64,000 bases of DNA from Corynebacterium alimapuense (GCF_003716585.1 NZ_PTJO01000003.1:124001-188000), one strand, 5' to 3'; positions 20,295-32,750 are shown, numbered from the stretch's first letter. A program made the numbers and translations. Notes: generated from the letters alone by a model not told the origin.

Positions 20295-21512
20295 CTAGCG
20301 GTCCAGAACGGACACGCCCGGAAGTTCCTTGCCTTCGAGGAATTCGAGGGAGGCGCCACCACCGGTGGAGATGTGGGAGAAGCCGTCTTCGTCGAGACCA
20401 AGCACTCGAACCGATGCGGCAGAGTCGCCGCCACCGACCACGGAGAAAGAGCCGTTGTTGGCGGTGGCATCGATGATGGCTTGGGCAACCCCTGCAGTAC
20501 CGGCAGCAAAGGGCTCCATTTCGAACACACCCATGGGGCCGTTCCAGAACACGGTCTTGGAGGCAGCTAGGACCTCGGCGAACTTGGTGACCGACTCAGG
20601 TCCGATGTCCGGGGAGAGCCAACCTTCAGGAATGGAATCAAGCGCAACAATCTTGTGCTCGGCGGAGGCCGAGAACTCTGCTGCAGCCACGAGGTCGACA
20701 GGCAGGATGATCTTGTCGCCGAAGCGCTCCAACAGATCCTTACACGTATCAATCATCTCTTCCTGCAGGAGAGACTTCTGGGTGTTATAGCCCTGAGCTG
20801 CCAGGAAGGTGTAGCACATGCCGCCACCAATGATGATCTGGTCAGCCTTGCCGGCTAGTGCCTCGATCACGCCGAGCTTGTCGGAGACCTTGGAACCGCC
20901 AAGAATGACGACATAAGGCTTGGCCGGATTAGTGGCGGTCTTCTGCAGAACCGAGATTTCCTTCTCGACTAGGGTTCCGGCGTAGGCAGGCAGTCGCTTG
21001 GCGACGTCGTAGACCGAAGTCTGCGCGCGGTGAACGACACCGAAACCGTCAGAGACGAAGGCGCCGTTGTCGGCGGCCAAGGCAACAAGCTGGTCGGCGA
21101 ACTCGCCGCGTGCTGCTTCATCTTTGGAAGTCTCACGAGCATCAAAGCGGACGTTTTCCAAGAGCAGGACATCGCCCTCGGTCAGGCCGTTAGCGCGCTC
21201 GTGGGCATCTTCGCCGACGACGTCGGCGGCCAGTGCCACATACTGATCCAGTGCTTCAGACAGTGCCTCAGCAACCGGGGCGAGCGAGAACTTGGGGTTA
21301 ACTTCGCCCTTGGGACGACCAAGGTGAGCCATGACGATGACCTTCGCGCCGGCTTCAACGAGCGCGCGCAAGGTCGGCAGCGAAGCGGTAATGCGTCCGG
21401 CATCAGTGATCTCGCCCTCGCTGTTGAGCGGGACGTTGAAATCGGAACGGACGAGCACGTGGCGGCCGTCGACGCCCTCGTCGAGGAGATCCTGCAGAGT
21501 CTTTACAGTCAT
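20295..21512 (-). CDS. pgk: Phosphoglycerate kinase
   Basis: A 405-residue monomeric kinase of glycolysis making ATP from 1,3-bisphosphoglycerate. The signature [12 protein letters not shown] starts near residue 19. The substrate arginine/histidine region is MAHLGRPKG (~60). The hinge and nucleotide half show [15 protein letters not shown] and the phosphate loop [13 protein letters not shown] (~368). It lies between gap and tpiA, separated from gap by a 184-base spacer with a stem-loop. Confidence 0.97.
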   Translation of the reverse strand: MTVKTLQDLLDEGVDGRHVLVRSDFNVPLNSEGEITDAGRITASLPTLRALVEAGAKVIVMAHLGRPKGEVNPKFSLAPVAEALSEALDQYVALAADVVGEDAHERANGLTEGDVLLLENVRFDARETSKDEAARGEFADQLVALAADNGAFVSDGFGVVHRAQTSVYDVAKRLPAYAGTLVEKEISVLQKTATNPAKPYVVILGGSKVSDKLGVIEALAGKADQIIIGGGMCYTFLAAQGYNTQKSLLQEEMIDTCKDLLERFGDKIILPVDLVAAAEFSASAEHKIVALDSIPEGWLSPDIGPESVTKFAEVLAASKTVFWNGPMGVFEMEPFAAGTAGVAQAIIDATANNGSFSVVGGGDSAASVRVLGLDEDGFSHISTGGGASLEFLEGKELPGVSVLDR

Positions 21513-21587
21513 GACTGAATCCTTGATGTTGTCGGGTGAAAACCTGGCGACGCTTGCCCCGCGCCGCAGAGAGTCCGGATAGACCTA

Positions 21588-21621
21588 CAGCCCGACGTGT
21601 GCCGAGGCACACCCCGGGCTG
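21588..21621 (-). other. Stem-loop in the gap-pgk intergenic spacer
   Basis: Two nested stems: CAGCCCG (21588-21594) with CGGGCTG (21615-21621), and TGTGCC with GGCACA around a 2-base loop. No T-run follows on either strand, so it may be a processing or mRNA-stability element, or an attenuating hairpin between gap and pgk. No protein is encoded in the 184-base spacer. Confidence 0.5.
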
Positions 21622-21696
21622 CAGGGAGGCACTCCCCCGGCCGGGCGTCTCTTACTATCTTAAGGACGCATCGGGGGAAGTACTGGAGATTGGAGA

Positions 21697-23060
<1,364 letters not shown>

Positions 23061-24044
23061 CTACGCATCATCAAGCAGGTCTTCGGTGACCGCTTCCCCA
23101 GTATCCGAGATACCTAGTTCCCGCGCCCGCTTGTCAGCCATCGACAACAATCTTCTGATTCGCCCGGCCACCGCATCCTTGGTCATCTGCGGGTCGGCCA
23201 GCCGACCGAGTTCTTCCAGGGATGCCTGACGATGCTGGACGCGGAGTTGACCAGCCTCTGCCAGATGCTCCGGAACATCGTCGCCGAGAATATGCATAGC
23301 GCGCTCCACCCTGGCTGCAGCGGCAATGGCTGCACGGGCTGAACGCCTTAAGTTGGCGTCATCAAAGTTGGCCAACCGGTTAGCAGAGGATCGAACTTCG
23401 CGGCGCATGCGCTTGTCCTCCCATTCCAGGCGCACTTGCTGAGCACCCATCCGAGTCAACAAGGCACCGATAGCATCGCCATCTCGGATAACTACTCGAT
23501 CTGCTCCCCGAGTTTCCTTGGTCTTGGCAGTGATTCCCAACCGCCGGGCACAGCCCACCAACGCCAAGGCTGCCTCTTGGCAGGGGCAAACAACCTCCAA
23601 CGCTGAGGAACGGCCAGGCTCAGTTAACAACCCATGAGCCATGAATGCGCCTCGCCACGCAGCCTCGTTGTCCGCTACGGTACCGCCAATGACCTGCGGA
23701 GGCAGACCTACCACTCGGTGGCCAGAACGGGTCACCAGGCCAAGCCTTCGACAGACTTCATCAGCGCCTTCGTTGACCCTAAGCAGATGACGGGAGCTCT
23801 TGCTCATCCCCCCGGGTCCGATGATGTGGGAATGTACTTTGACTCCATAAAGCTCGGCCAAAGAGTTACTCAACCGTCGGGCCACATCTGCGCGATCGAC
23901 TTCAACCTCGATGACCACGCGGCCAGCGATTATTTCCATCTGCCCAGCAAAGCGCAGCAGCGCAGCTGTCTCTGCTGCGCGCTGCGATTGCCGGGGAGGC
24001 GCCGTCCTGGCGAGTTCGTCCTTGACTCTAGCGGTCAATGTCAC
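23061..24044 (-). CDS. whiA: DNA-binding protein WhiA
   Basis: A 327-residue protein combining a degenerate LAGLIDADG homing-endonuclease fold (first ~210 residues) with a C-terminal helix-turn-helix, [20 protein letters not shown], which binds DNA. In actinobacteria it acts in cell division control with WhiB. The N-terminus [14 protein letters not shown] and WRGAFMAHG are family marks. The conserved order uvrC-rapZ-yvcK-whiA is seen here on the minus strand. The endonuclease catalytic acids are normally absent in this family. Confidence 0.95.
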   Translation of the reverse strand: MTLTARVKDELARTAPPRQSQRAAETAALLRFAGQMEIIAGRVVIEVEVDRADVARRLSNSLAELYGVKVHSHIIGPGGMSKSSRHLLRVNEGADEVCRRLGLVTRSGHRVVGLPPQVIGGTVADNEAAWRGAFMAHGLLTEPGRSSALEVVCPCQEAALALVGCARRLGITAKTKETRGADRVVIRDGDAIGALLTRMGAQQVRLEWEDKRMRREVRSSANRLANFDDANLRRSARAAIAAAARVERAMHILGDDVPEHLAEAGQLRVQHRQASLEELGRLADPQMTKDAVAGRIRRLLSMADKRARELGISDTGEAVTEDLLDDA

Positions 24045-24089
24045 GGATTCGACTGCCTTCCTGATTGAGAGTTTTGCATCCGAGATAGT

Positions 24090-25058
24090 TTAGTCGGCCA
24101 GCCGAGCAGACTGGTAGATCGCCGAAATCGCTTCAGAAAGTCGTGCAGGATCATGCAGGTTGCTGGCTTGTCCCGTCTCATTTCGCTGGCGAACCTGATC
24201 AAAAATCACCTCGGCACCCAGCGATTGAGCAGCTCTTTCGAGGTACCTTCGCTCAGTACTACTGGGCAGAATATGACCATCGACAAGGATCCGATCCACT
24301 CTCAACGAGGGGGCATGCTGGCTGAGCATGTGCAAATGACGCTCGGAAGAAAAACCTTGGGTCTCCCCTGGCTCCGCCGAGAGATTGAGCACTACTACTT
24401 TCAAAGCATCGGTGGAATTGAGCGCATCGACAATCCCCGGGACCAGCAAGTGTGGAATAACCGAAGAAAACCAGGATCCGGGACCAAGGGTGACCAGATC
24501 GGCGTCCAGAATCGCTGCGACCGCATCTGGATTTGCCTCCGGCTGCTCAGGGAGCAACCGGACTCGGCGCACTGCACCCGGGGTGCTGGCTACGGCGACT
24601 TGGCCGCGAACCGGTCGCATCACGCGAGGATCATCATCTAGGCCAGAAACATCTGCCTCAATGTCTAGGGGCTGATTACACATGGGAAGGACCCGCCCCT
24701 GAGAGTGAGTCAGTTCCCCGACCGTGTCCAGGGCAGCTTGTTCGTTGCCCAGCACGCTGGTCAATCCGGCGATAAGAAGGTTCCCCACCGCATGCCCAGC
24801 TAAGGCTCCGGTACCACCAAAGCGGTGTTGGAGGGCCTGTGCCCACATGCTGCCGTGCTCATCATCCTGGGCTAGGGCAGCTAGTGCCATCCGTAAATCT
24901 CCGGGCGGGATTATTCCCAGCTCGCGGCGTATCCGGCCAGAGGATCCGCCATCATCAGCGACGGTCACGATAGCGGTAATAGAATCAGGTGCACTGAGCT
25001 TGGCAGCAACCAGTGTCTGGTAGAGGCCGTGGCCTCCTCCCAGCGAAGTAAATTTCAT
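24090..25058 (-). CDS. yvcK: Gluconeogenesis factor YvcK (CofD/UPF0052 family)
   Basis: A protein of about 322 residues of the YvcK family, related to CofD 2-phospho-lactate transferase, which supports cell envelope homeostasis on gluconeogenic carbon. The N-terminus SLGGGHGLYQTL binds nucleotide-sugar type ligands, followed by VTVADDGGSSGRIR, both diagnostic. ATG 25058 (MKFTSLGGG) is chosen since GGAGA precedes it; the frame runs upstream to 25109 but would overlap rapZ. The exact ligand (UDP-sugars in other species) is known only from relatives. Confidence 0.93.
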   Translation of the reverse strand: MKFTSLGGGHGLYQTLVAAKLSAPDSITAIVTVADDGGSSGRIRRELGIIPPGDLRMALAALAQDDEHGSMWAQALQHRFGGTGALAGHAVGNLLIAGLTSVLGNEQAALDTVGELTHSQGRVLPMCNQPLDIEADVSGLDDDPRVMRPVRGQVAVASTPGAVRRVRLLPEQPEANPDAVAAILDADLVTLGPGSWFSSVIPHLLVPGIVDALNSTDALKVVVLNLSAEPGETQGFSSERHLHMLSQHAPSLRVDRILVDGHILPSSTERRYLERAAQSLGAEVIFDQVRQRNETGQASNLHDPARLSEAISAIYQSARLAD

Positions 25059-25077
25059 CGAAGTCTCCGTGGATTCT

Positions 25078-25986
25078 TCAGCTGCGGTCGATATCGCGGT
25101 GGATAACATTGACGTCGGTATCGCCTACTGCATTCAGGCGGCGACCGATCTCTTCAGAGACGGCGACCGAGCGATGGTGACCTCCAGTGCAGCCGACGGC
25201 GATGGTAATAAAGCTCTTGCCTTCGTGCTGATAACCCTCAAGCATGGAGGCAAACATCGTGATGAAATTGTCGATGAATAGCCCCACGCCATCCCGAGAA
25301 AGTACGTAGTCAGAAACTGGGGCGTCGATCCCACGGAACCCACGCAGCTCAGGAACCCAATAAGGATTAGCAATGAAGCGGACGTCGATCATCAAATCGG
25401 CATCGCGGGGGGCGCCATGCTTGAAACCAAAAGACTCAATGGTCACATGTTGCCGGTTATGCGCCATATTGCCGAATGAAGCCTCGATGGCTCGCCTTAA
25501 GTCATGCACCGACAGGTTGGAGGTGTCAATGATGATGTCCGAGTTGGCCTTCAGCTCCAGTGTCAGCTCACGCTCCCGATCGATTCCGAGGTGAAGGGTG
25601 TCGCTTCCCTGAAGCGGATGGGTACGACGAACGCTGTCAAAGCGGCGAATGAGAACGTCATCGCGGGCATCCATAAATAGAACGGTCGGGCCAATTCCGC
25701 GTTCTTTCAAATCTGCCAAGATATCTTTGAAGCTGCCGTGGAACATGCGGCTGCGAACATCGGTAACTAGAGCGACTTTGTCTACGGGAGAATCCTCGCT
25801 GACACACAGCTCAAGGAACTCCGGTATCAGCTGGGGCGGCAGGTTATGGGTAACGAAAAAACCCTTATCCTCAAGAACCCGGGCAGCCGAGCTGAGACCA
25901 CCTCCGGACATGCCGGTGATCAACACCGGAGGTGTGGTGAAGCTGGTCTGGGCGGCTGGGGCGCGTCCCTCAGGGTTCTCGATCAT
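25078..25986 (-). CDS. rapZ: RNase adapter / nucleotide-binding protein RapZ (YvcJ family)
   Basis: About 302 residues. RapZ family proteins bind nucleotides and, in enterobacteria, glucosamine-6-phosphate and small RNAs; the role in corynebacteria is not established. Conserved blocks: [48 protein letters not shown] and the C-terminal [13 protein letters not shown]. The P-loop reads GMSGGGLSS where most members have GxSGAGKS, so the usual Walker A lysine is leucine. The ATG at 25986 has an AGGAT upstream; an ATG 9 bases earlier (25995) is also possible. Neighbours uvrC, yvcK and whiA are the standard context. Confidence 0.93.
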   Translation of the reverse strand: MIENPEGRAPAAQTSFTTPPVLITGMSGGGLSSAARVLEDKGFFVTHNLPPQLIPEFLELCVSEDSPVDKVALVTDVRSRMFHGSFKDILADLKERGIGPTVLFMDARDDVLIRRFDSVRRTHPLQGSDTLHLGIDRERELTLELKANSDIIIDTSNLSVHDLRRAIEASFGNMAHNRQHVTIESFGFKHGAPRDADLMIDVRFIANPYWVPELRGFRGIDAPVSDYVLSRDGVGLFIDNFITMFASMLEGYQHEGKSFITIAVGCTGGHHRSVAVSEEIGRRLNAVGDTDVNVIHRDIDRS

Positions 25987-26033
25987 GCTGCCCATCCTAT
26001 CCTGGCAGGCACCGATCCGACCCCTAAGTCGCG

Positions 26034-28109
26034 TTAGCCGCTGCTTTCCTTGTGTAAGCCGGCATAGACCGCGGCAGCGAGTTTCGGCCCAAAACCAACG
26101 ACCTGTTCGATCTCTTCAACGCTGGCCAGGCGAAGTTTTTTCACCGATCCGAAGTGCTTCACCAACTCGGTTCTACGGCTAGCGCCAAGGCCGGAAATTC
26201 CGTCGAGTTCCGAGACGCGCATGCGCTTGGAACGCTGCTGGCGGTGATAGGTGATAGCGAAACGGTGGGCCTCATCGCGAATCTGCTGAAGCAAATAGAG
26301 CCCCTGGGAGTTACGCGGCAGAATCAACGGATCGGCCTCCCCCGGTATCCAAATCTCCTCAAGGCGCTTGGCCAACCCCACCAGGGTGACATCGACAATG
26401 CCGAGCTCATCGAACACCTTCTGAGCCGCAGCGACCTGTGGAGCACCACCATCGACGATATAAAGGTTTGGTGGGTAGGCGAAGCGCCGATGATCGGTGC
26501 TCATCTCTTCTACTGTGCTCTCATCGCTAAAACTTTGTTCCAGCACCTGCTCATCGGGCACCGATCGCTTGTCTTGGTGGTGCCGCAGAAAACGCCGACG
26601 GGTGACTTCAGCAATGGAACCTACGTCATCGGAGCGCCCGTCTCCCGCAGCTTCCTTGATGCGGTAGCGCCGATAATCGGCCTTGGTGGGCAAACCATCT
26701 TCGAAAACCACCAAGGAAGCCACGACATCGGTGCCTTGGATATGGGAAATATCAGTGCATTCGATGCGCAAAGGGGCTTGCTCTAGGCCTATCGCCTCTT
26801 GGATATCTGCCAGCGCTGCGGAACGGGCAGTGAGATCGCCGACTCGTTTGAGTTTGTGCTGGCGAAGGGCGTCGCGCGCATTCTTTTCTACCGTTTCCAT
26901 CAGCGCCCGCTTGTCGCCGCGCTGAGGCACTCGCAGATCAGTCCCTGATCCACGCAAGCCCGCAATCAGGTCGGTGACCTGGGTCAGATCCTCCGGCAAT
27001 ACCTGTACCAGGATCTCCCTCGGGATAACCGCACCAGGCTTGGTCAATTCGTGGGAGAGCTTATCGACACCCCGTCGTTGCAGCTTTTCCTGCTCATCTT
27101 GCTCTTCCAGCTGGGCACGCTCTACGGCATCCCCGTAAAACTGGACCAAGAAGCTCTGCATGATCGCCGGCAGCGCCGGATCCTGCTCATCTTGGCCATC
27201 TTGATCGCTCCAAGCAGAATCGGCATGGTCACCGGATTTTTCTACTACCCAGCCGCGCTGCCCACGAATTCTTCCACCACGGACATGGAAGACCTGCACG
27301 GCGGCCTCGAGTTGGTCGGTGGACACGGCGATAATGTCGGCGTCGGTTCCATCTCCTAGCACTACCGATTGCTGTTCCATGACCTTTGTGATGGCGGCCA
27401 GATCATCGCGCAGCCGAGCCGCGCGTTCAAAGTCGAGCTCCTCGGCGGCCTGCTCCATCTCCGAAGTCAGTTGCCGTTGAACCGGATCGGTGCGCCCGCC
27501 CATAAAGGAGACGAATCCGTTGACGATCTCCCGATGCTCTTCCGGGCTGACCCTCCCCACGCACGGCGCTGAACATTTATCGATGTAGCCAAGCAAACAG
27601 GGGCGTCCGAGGTATTCGTGCCGGTTGAATACGCCCTTGGCACAGGTCCGCATGGGAAAGACTCGGATCAACAGGTCAAGAGTCTCGCGGATGGCCCACG
27701 CATGGGAATAGGGACCAAAATAGCGGACGCCACGACGTCGTGGCCCACGGAAAAAGAAAGCCCGCGGGATAGTCTCCCCCGTGGACACTGCCAATAGCGG
27801 ATAGGTCTTATCATCGCGATACTTGACATTGAAGCGTGGATCAAACTTTTTAATCCAGGTGTATTCCAGCTGGAGTGCCTCAACCTCGCTGGAGACTACC
27901 GTCCATTCGACGGCCGCCGCAGTCAAGACCATCTGGCGAGTGCGCGGATGCAGGACGCTGACGTCCTGGAAGTAATTTGAGAGCCGGGAACGCAGATTCT
28001 TGGCTTTGCCGACGTAGATCACTCGTCGGTGCTCATCCCGAAATTTATAGACTCCCGGATCCGTAGGGATGGCCCCGGGTGCTGGGCGGTACGTGCTTGG
28101 GTCTGCCAA
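26034..28109 (-). CDS. uvrC: UvrABC excinuclease subunit C
   Basis: A 691-residue nucleotide-excision repair endonuclease. In order: the GIY-YIG nuclease domain for 3' incision ([20 protein letters not shown], ~residues 19-38), a UVR domain that meets UvrB ([18 protein letters not shown], ~220), the RNase H-like 5' nuclease ([16 protein letters not shown], ~455), and two helix-hairpin-helix motifs at the end ([19 protein letters not shown]). The likely start is TTG at 28109 with AGGA 7 bases before it; it lies 3 bases after the PH-domain gene stop. Confidence 0.96.
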   Translation of the reverse strand: MADPSTYRPAPGAIPTDPGVYKFRDEHRRVIYVGKAKNLRSRLSNYFQDVSVLHPRTRQMVLTAAAVEWTVVSSEVEALQLEYTWIKKFDPRFNVKYRDDKTYPLLAVSTGETIPRAFFFRGPRRRGVRYFGPYSHAWAIRETLDLLIRVFPMRTCAKGVFNRHEYLGRPCLLGYIDKCSAPCVGRVSPEEHREIVNGFVSFMGGRTDPVQRQLTSEMEQAAEELDFERAARLRDDLAAITKVMEQQSVVLGDGTDADIIAVSTDQLEAAVQVFHVRGGRIRGQRGWVVEKSGDHADSAWSDQDGQDEQDPALPAIMQSFLVQFYGDAVERAQLEEQDEQEKLQRRGVDKLSHELTKPGAVIPREILVQVLPEDLTQVTDLIAGLRGSGTDLRVPQRGDKRALMETVEKNARDALRQHKLKRVGDLTARSAALADIQEAIGLEQAPLRIECTDISHIQGTDVVASLVVFEDGLPTKADYRRYRIKEAAGDGRSDDVGSIAEVTRRRFLRHHQDKRSVPDEQVLEQSFSDESTVEEMSTDHRRFAYPPNLYIVDGGAPQVAAAQKVFDELGIVDVTLVGLAKRLEEIWIPGEADPLILPRNSQGLYLLQQIRDEAHRFAITYHRQQRSKRMRVSELDGISGLGASRRTELVKHFGSVKKLRLASVEEIEQVVGFGPKLAAAVYAGLHKESSG

Positions 28110-28112
28110 GGA

Positions 28113-28670
28113 TTAGTCCTGCGGCATGTAGGCGGCCTCGAGCTCACGGAACTCAGAGACTGCGCTAATAGCGGATTGACCGTCGCCGGCCTGGATCGCC
28201 CACATCGGAACGTACTCGAATTCGGGCAGCTCTAGCCGAGCCATGCGCGAGCCCTGCGGGAAGGATAGGCCATAGATGACCGTCCAGGGGTAAAAGCGAG
28301 TGCCGACAATGTTGCGGACTTCCACTCCATCGGAATTGGCGCGGACGCGAGGTCGAGTGAAGGAAAGGTAGGCCAAGACCGAGATGACCACACCAACTAG
28401 AGGAAAAGCGAACTTATCGATAGTGGTTACAGCGGCACCGGTGAACTCTACGTCCACCACTGCGCCCATAAACAGGTGGATAACCATGACCACGACCACG
28501 CAAATCCAGGCGATCTTGCGCAGGTACCGGGAACGAACCTCAAACTCCCATGGCTGGGTGGTGGTCACCGCGTGGGGATCTAGCGCGTTATAGACGGCTA
28601 GCTCTTGATCAGTCAGCGACTTACGGGAATTATTCTCGGCGTCCACGGCGTTATCTTTCATGTTGTCCAC
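28113..28670 (-). CDS. PH-domain membrane protein
   Basis: A 185-residue protein with two hydrophobic helices in the middle (WICVVVVMVIHLFMGAVV and the following FPLVGVVISVLAYLSF) and a C-terminal bacterial PH-like domain (RVRANSDGVEVRN through YPWTVIYGLSFP and ARLELPEFEYVPMWAI). This is the bPH_6-type small family common in actinobacteria; its function is unknown. The start is GTG at 28670 or ATG at 28661; neither has a good ribosome site. It lies between ribH and uvrC on the same strand. Confidence 0.85.
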   Translation of the reverse strand: MDNMKDNAVDAENNSRKSLTDQELAVYNALDPHAVTTTQPWEFEVRSRYLRKIAWICVVVVMVIHLFMGAVVDVEFTGAAVTTIDKFAFPLVGVVISVLAYLSFTRPRVRANSDGVEVRNIVGTRFYPWTVIYGLSFPQGSRMARLELPEFEYVPMWAIQAGDGQSAISAVSEFRELEAAYMPQD

Positions 28671-28696
28671 GGCGGTTAGCGGCAGTGATACTCATT

Positions 28697-29179
28697 CTAA
28701 CCGCAGGTTGAGCGGATCGATCTAATGGTCAAGGCGGCGTCGAGCGCGGCGGTCATGGCCTCTGCACCCTTATCTTCTACCGAGTCCGAAAAACCGGCGC
28801 GGTCAATGGCCTGCTGCTGGTCATTGGTAGTGAGTACTCCATTGCCCACGGGGGTGGCAGCATCCAAAGCAATGCGAGTTAGACCTGCGGTGACTGAGTC
28901 ACACACGTAGTCAAAGTGGGGGGTGCCACCGCGAATGACGCATCCTAGTGCCACGACGGCATCATGAGTACGTGCCAGCTCTTGGACCAGCACTGGCAGC
29001 TCTAGAGCGCCGGTGACATGGACCTCAGTGACTGTCGAGACTCCAAATTCGTTGGCAGTCTCTACCGCTCGGATACGCATCTGTTCGCAGATCTCGGTGT
29101 TCCAACGAGCAGTAACTACTGCCACGCTGAGCCCAGAGGCGTCCAACTTCCCCATTCCAGGCAGGCCTTCTTTGCTCAT
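28697..29179 (-). CDS. ribH: 6,7-dimethyl-8-ribityllumazine synthase
   Basis: A 160-residue lumazine synthase, the penultimate riboflavin step, which joins the RibBA butanone product with the ribitylamino-pyrimidine. It assembles as an icosahedral or pentameric shell. Visible: [12 protein letters not shown] near residue 20, [15 protein letters not shown] (~52), [16 protein letters not shown] (~80) with the catalytic histidine, and [15 protein letters not shown] (~110). Its ATG overlaps the ribBA stop as ATGA. It is the last gene of rpe-ribD-ribE-ribBA-ribH. Confidence 0.96.
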   Translation of the reverse strand: MSKEGLPGMGKLDASGLSVAVVTARWNTEICEQMRIRAVETANEFGVSTVTEVHVTGALELPVLVQELARTHDAVVALGCVIRGGTPHFDYVCDSVTAGLTRIALDAATPVGNGVLTTNDQQQAIDRAGFSDSVEDKGAEAMTAALDAALTIRSIRSTCG

Positions 29180-30456
29180 TTCGGCTCTCCCTCGGGGTGA
29201 TCAGCATCCCATTGGTCCAGTGCTGGCAGGTCGTGCCCCATCCGGTCACGCTTGGTGCGCAGATAACGGATATTTTCCCGGTTCGGTTCCACTAAAACGG
29301 GGACTCGCCCGACAACCTCAACCCCGAGTTCAGCTAAAGCACTGCATTTGGCGGGATTATTGGTCAATAATGATAGCGAGGTCACGCCCAGATCGTCGAG
29401 GATCTGCCCGGCGGCGGAGTATTCACGAGAATCAGCAGGAAGTCCCTGCTCTAGATTGGCATCGACGGTATCGAGACCGCTGTCTTGTAGCCGATAAGCC
29501 TTGAGCTTAGACAAGAGCCCGATTCCCCGGCCTTCGTGACCACGGAGGTAGATGATGATTCCGCGGCCAGCTTCTTGGACCAAACGCATAGATTCATGCA
29601 GCTGAGGACCGCAATCGCAGCGATGGGAGCCGAATACGTCACCGGTGAGGCACTCCGAGTGGATTCGGACAAGAACCTCATCAGCACTGGTGACATCACC
29701 TACCACTAGCGCCACCAAATCATTGTTATGGATTGAGTGCTCGTAGCCATACATCCGGAAATAGCCGAAGGAGGTGGGCATACGGGTTTCGACGACGCGC
29801 TTAACCTGACGCTCAGTGCGTCGCCGGTAGGCGATCAATTGCTCGATGGAAATCATGCTCAAGCCATGCTCATCGGCGAATCTCCGCAGCTCTGGGCCGC
29901 GGGCCATATCGGTGGGATCTTCTTCGGAGACGATCTCGCAGAGCACTCCGGCTGGACGCAAACCAGCCAAGCGGGTCAGATCGATGGACGCCTCGGTATG
30001 CCCATCGCGAGCCAGCACACCGCCGGCAACAGCACGTAACGGAACAACGTGTCCCGGCCGGGTGAAGTCTTTGCGACCGGTGCTGGGATCTGCCAAGCGG
30101 CGGATGGTCTCACAGCGGGAGGTAGCAGAAATGCCGGTCGAGCCAGTCGCCGCATCAACGGTCACGGTGTAGGCGGTATGCCTGGTGTCTTCGTTGTTAG
30201 CCACCATCGGAGGCAGATCGAGGCGATCACAATCGGCGCTAGTTAGCGGGGCGCAGATATAGCCGGAACTGTAGCGGACCATAAAGGCCACCAGCTCAGG
30301 GGTTGCTAACTCGGCTGCGAAGATGAGGTCACCCTCATTCTCACGATCTTCATCGTCGACGACGACCACGGCTTTACCAGCCGCGATGTCGGAGATTGCC
30401 TGCTCCACGCTGTCGAGTCGGAGGCTGCCCTTGGGGTCCACGGAATCGTCACTCAC
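29176..30456 (-). CDS. ribBA: Bifunctional 3,4-dihydroxy-2-butanone-4-phosphate synthase / GTP cyclohydrolase II
   Basis: About 426 residues carrying both entry enzymes of riboflavin synthesis. The N-terminal RibB part has [18 protein letters not shown] (acidic active-site loop) and [10 protein letters not shown]. The C-terminal RibA part has [18 protein letters not shown] with the three zinc cysteines and [15 protein letters not shown] for GTP. GTG 30456 is chosen: TAAGG, formed partly by the ribE stop, lies 8 bases upstream. Further in-frame starts up to 30525 would overlap ribE. Confidence 0.95.
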   Translation of the reverse strand: MSDDSVDPKGSLRLDSVEQAISDIAAGKAVVVVDDEDRENEGDLIFAAELATPELVAFMVRYSSGYICAPLTSADCDRLDLPPMVANNEDTRHTAYTVTVDAATGSTGISATSRCETIRRLADPSTGRKDFTRPGHVVPLRAVAGGVLARDGHTEASIDLTRLAGLRPAGVLCEIVSEEDPTDMARGPELRRFADEHGLSMISIEQLIAYRRRTERQVKRVVETRMPTSFGYFRMYGYEHSIHNNDLVALVVGDVTSADEVLVRIHSECLTGDVFGSHRCDCGPQLHESMRLVQEAGRGIIIYLRGHEGRGIGLLSKLKAYRLQDSGLDTVDANLEQGLPADSREYSAAGQILDDLGVTSLSLLTNNPAKCSALAELGVEVVGRVPVLVEPNRENIRYLRTKRDRMGHDLPALDQWDADHPEGEPK

Positions 30457-30466
30457 GTTGGTCACC

Positions 30467-31087
30467 TTAGCCCTTGGCCCCCCACTGGTCATCGTCGGCC
30501 CTTCCAGCGAGCATCTTCTCGACATACTTAGCTAATACATCGACTTCCAGGTTGACGACATCACCATGCTTCAGCTGGCCATGGGTGGTCTCTTCCAAGG
30601 TGGTCGGGATCAGGGAAACCTCGAACCAGCCATCCCCCACGGCCGAAACAGTCAAGGACGTGCCATTGACTGCAATGGAGCCCTTCTCCACGACATAGCG
30701 ATCCACTTCCACTGGAAGGCTAAACCTGAGGACATCCCAATGCTCCGAAGAAGTCCTAGAAATCAGCTCTGCAGTGCCATCGACATGCCCTTGCATGATG
30801 TGGCCACCCAGCCTGGCGCCCACCTTCATGGCGCGCTCAAGGTTGACCGGAGAGCCCACCACCAAGTGTCCCAAACTGCTCCGATCGAGCGATTCCTGCA
30901 TGACATCCGCTAGGAAGGAATCCGGAGTAAATTCCACCACAGTCAAGCACACGCCATTGACTGCAATGGAATCTCCGAGCGCAACATCGCTGAGAACAGT
31001 ACTGGCATCAATACTCAATCGGAGGGCATCCCCCTGTGGTTCCAGCGCGGAGACTGCGCCGATTTCCTCGACTAGGCCGGTGAACAT
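30467..31087 (-). CDS. ribE: Riboflavin synthase, alpha chain
   Basis: A 206-residue enzyme dismutating two lumazine molecules to riboflavin. It has two similar barrel repeats: the first begins [12 protein letters not shown] with [13 protein letters not shown], and the second shows [16 protein letters not shown] and [13 protein letters not shown]. Also called ribC in some species. It is 8 bases downstream of ribD and 10 bases upstream of ribBA. Confidence 0.96.
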   Translation of the reverse strand: MFTGLVEEIGAVSALEPQGDALRLSIDASTVLSDVALGDSIAVNGVCLTVVEFTPDSFLADVMQESLDRSSLGHLVVGSPVNLERAMKVGARLGGHIMQGHVDGTAELISRTSSEHWDVLRFSLPVEVDRYVVEKGSIAVNGTSLTVSAVGDGWFEVSLIPTTLEETTHGQLKHGDVVNLEVDVLAKYVEKMLAGRADDDQWGAKG

Positions 31088-31095
31088 GGTGGTAA

Positions 31096-32091
31096 TTAGT
31101 CCTTTCTAGAAAACTCGAGCAGGACGTCTTCGCCCAGCCTGGAGACATCATCGAGATGGAAGCGAGCGGCGTCGACAAGCGTTTGGCCGACCGCCCGAGA
31201 GAGTATCCCGCGGCCGTCGCCAAGCAGCATCGGTGCCAGGTAGGCACGCACGGTATCAACTACGCCTTCTTCAATGAATCCGGAAGCCAATCCGGCGCCG
31301 CCCTCGACCAAAATGTCTCGGTCACCTTTATCCCACAACGCCGCCATCGCCACAGAAATTTCCGGATATTGTTCAAAACCGAGCCGGTGCAGATTCTCGG
31401 CATATCCGCTTAGATCCCTGGTCCCAATGACGACTCGCCGCGGCTGACGCTCAGGGGGAGTCGCCTCATCGAGCCTGGCGGTCAACGAAGGATTATCTGC
31501 CAGAGCGGTCCCAGTGCCGATAATGATCGCGTCCCGGTGCAACCGATCTCGGTGCACGTCTCGTCGTGAGTGTTCTCCAGTAATCCACTGACTGCTGCCG
31601 TCAGAAGCAGCGGTAAATCCGTCGAGAGTCTGTGCAAACTTTAATGTCACATGCGGCCGGCCTAGGCGCAATGCGCTCAACCACGACTTTAATGCGGGCA
31701 CGGTGGTCGACAGTTGGACAACCTCGACACCGTGATCACGCAAGTACTCAGCACCACCGGCCGCCTGTGCGTTGGGATCGGAGTGAACATAGTGCACTTG
31801 CCGAATCCCAGCCTCAACCAAGGCATGTGAACAGGGACCGGTGCGGCCACGATGGTTACAGGGCTCCAGCGTGACGACGGCGACGCCTCCCCTGGTTCGT
31901 TCACCGGCTGCCGCCAGCGCCATGATCTCTGCATGTGCGCCACCGGCAGGCTGAGTACCACCCACTCCGACCAGCTCCCCGGCCGCAGAGATAATCGCAG
32001 CACCCACCGGAGGATTCGGGCTAGTGGTGCCACGCACCTGGTCCCCGGCGGCTATTGCTGCTGCCAGAGCTTGGCCGATGCGATCATCCAT
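31096..32091 (-). CDS. ribD: Bifunctional riboflavin deaminase/reductase RibD
   Basis: A 331-residue enzyme doing the second and third steps on the pyrimidine side of riboflavin synthesis. The N-terminal zinc deaminase shows HAEIMAL and PCNHRGRTGPCSHALV with the zinc ligands. The C-terminal NADPH reductase starts near residue 145 (PHVTLKFAQTLDGFTA) and ends around ILVEGGAGLASGFIEEGVVD. It follows rpe by 2 bases. No FMN riboswitch lies between them. Confidence 0.95.
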   Translation of the reverse strand: MDDRIGQALAAAIAAGDQVRGTTSPNPPVGAAIISAAGELVGVGGTQPAGGAHAEIMALAAAGERTRGGVAVVTLEPCNHRGRTGPCSHALVEAGIRQVHYVHSDPNAQAAGGAEYLRDHGVEVVQLSTTVPALKSWLSALRLGRPHVTLKFAQTLDGFTAASDGSSQWITGEHSRRDVHRDRLHRDAIIIGTGTALADNPSLTARLDEATPPERQPRRVVIGTRDLSGYAENLHRLGFEQYPEISVAMAALWDKGDRDILVEGGAGLASGFIEEGVVDTVRAYLAPMLLGDGRGILSRAVGQTLVDAARFHLDDVSRLGEDVLLEFSRKD

Positions 32092-32093
32092 AG

Positions 32094-32750
32094 TTAGACG
32101 CTAGCTAGGCGGCGAAGTTCCTCCACGGCGGCAGCCGGATCGGGCTTGCCATAGACCGCAGAACCGGCGACGAAAGCGTCACAACCAGCCTGTGCCGCAG
32201 ACTCGATGGTCTTCTCAGAGATACCGCCGTCAATTTCGATCAGGATATCCAACCCGTTGGTATCAATGGCCTCACGCAAGATACGAACTTTCTCCAGCTG
32301 ATCCGGCATGAAAGACTGCCCGCCAAAGCCCGGCTCAACGCTCATGACCAAGACGAGATCAAAGTGGGCAAGATCCGCCAGGTAGGGCTCAATCGGGGTG
32401 CCAGGCTTGAGGGAGAAACCAGCACGCACACCTTTATTACGAAGATGCTTAGCCAAGGCGACATGGTCCTCAGTGGCCTCGACGTGGAAGATTACGCAAT
32501 CCGCGCCAGCATCAATATAGGAATCGACCCACTGCTCTGGGTTCTCAATCATCAAGTGCACATCAAGCACCTGATCTGTGACCTTATCCACGGTTTTGGT
32601 GATATCCGGTCCGAAGGAGAGATTCGGGACGAAATGTCCGTCCATGATGTCCACGTGAATCCAGTCAGCATTGGCGACAGCGCGGACCTGCTCGCCAAGT
32701 CGGGAGAAATCGGCAGCAAGAATCGAAGGTGAAAGAATCGGGGTAGCCAT
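32094..32750 (-). CDS. rpe: Ribulose-phosphate 3-epimerase
   Basis: About 218 residues, a TIM barrel interconverting ribulose- and xylulose-5-phosphate. Signatures: ILSPSILAADFSRLG at the N-terminus, WIHVDIMDGHFVPNLSFGP (metal histidine and aspartates), MSVEPGFGGQSFMPD and EIDGGISEKT near the C-terminus. ATG 32750 fits the family N-terminus; an ATG eight codons upstream at 32774 has no better ribosome site. A leaderless transcript is possible. It supplies pentose-phosphate balance and leads the riboflavin genes, whose substrate is ribulose-5-phosphate. Confidence 0.95.
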   Translation of the reverse strand: MATPILSPSILAADFSRLGEQVRAVANADWIHVDIMDGHFVPNLSFGPDITKTVDKVTDQVLDVHLMIENPEQWVDSYIDAGADCVIFHVEATEDHVALAKHLRNKGVRAGFSLKPGTPIEPYLADLAHFDLVLVMSVEPGFGGQSFMPDQLEKVRILREAIDTNGLDILIEIDGGISEKTIESAAQAGCDAFVAGSAVYGKPDPAAAVEELRRLASV

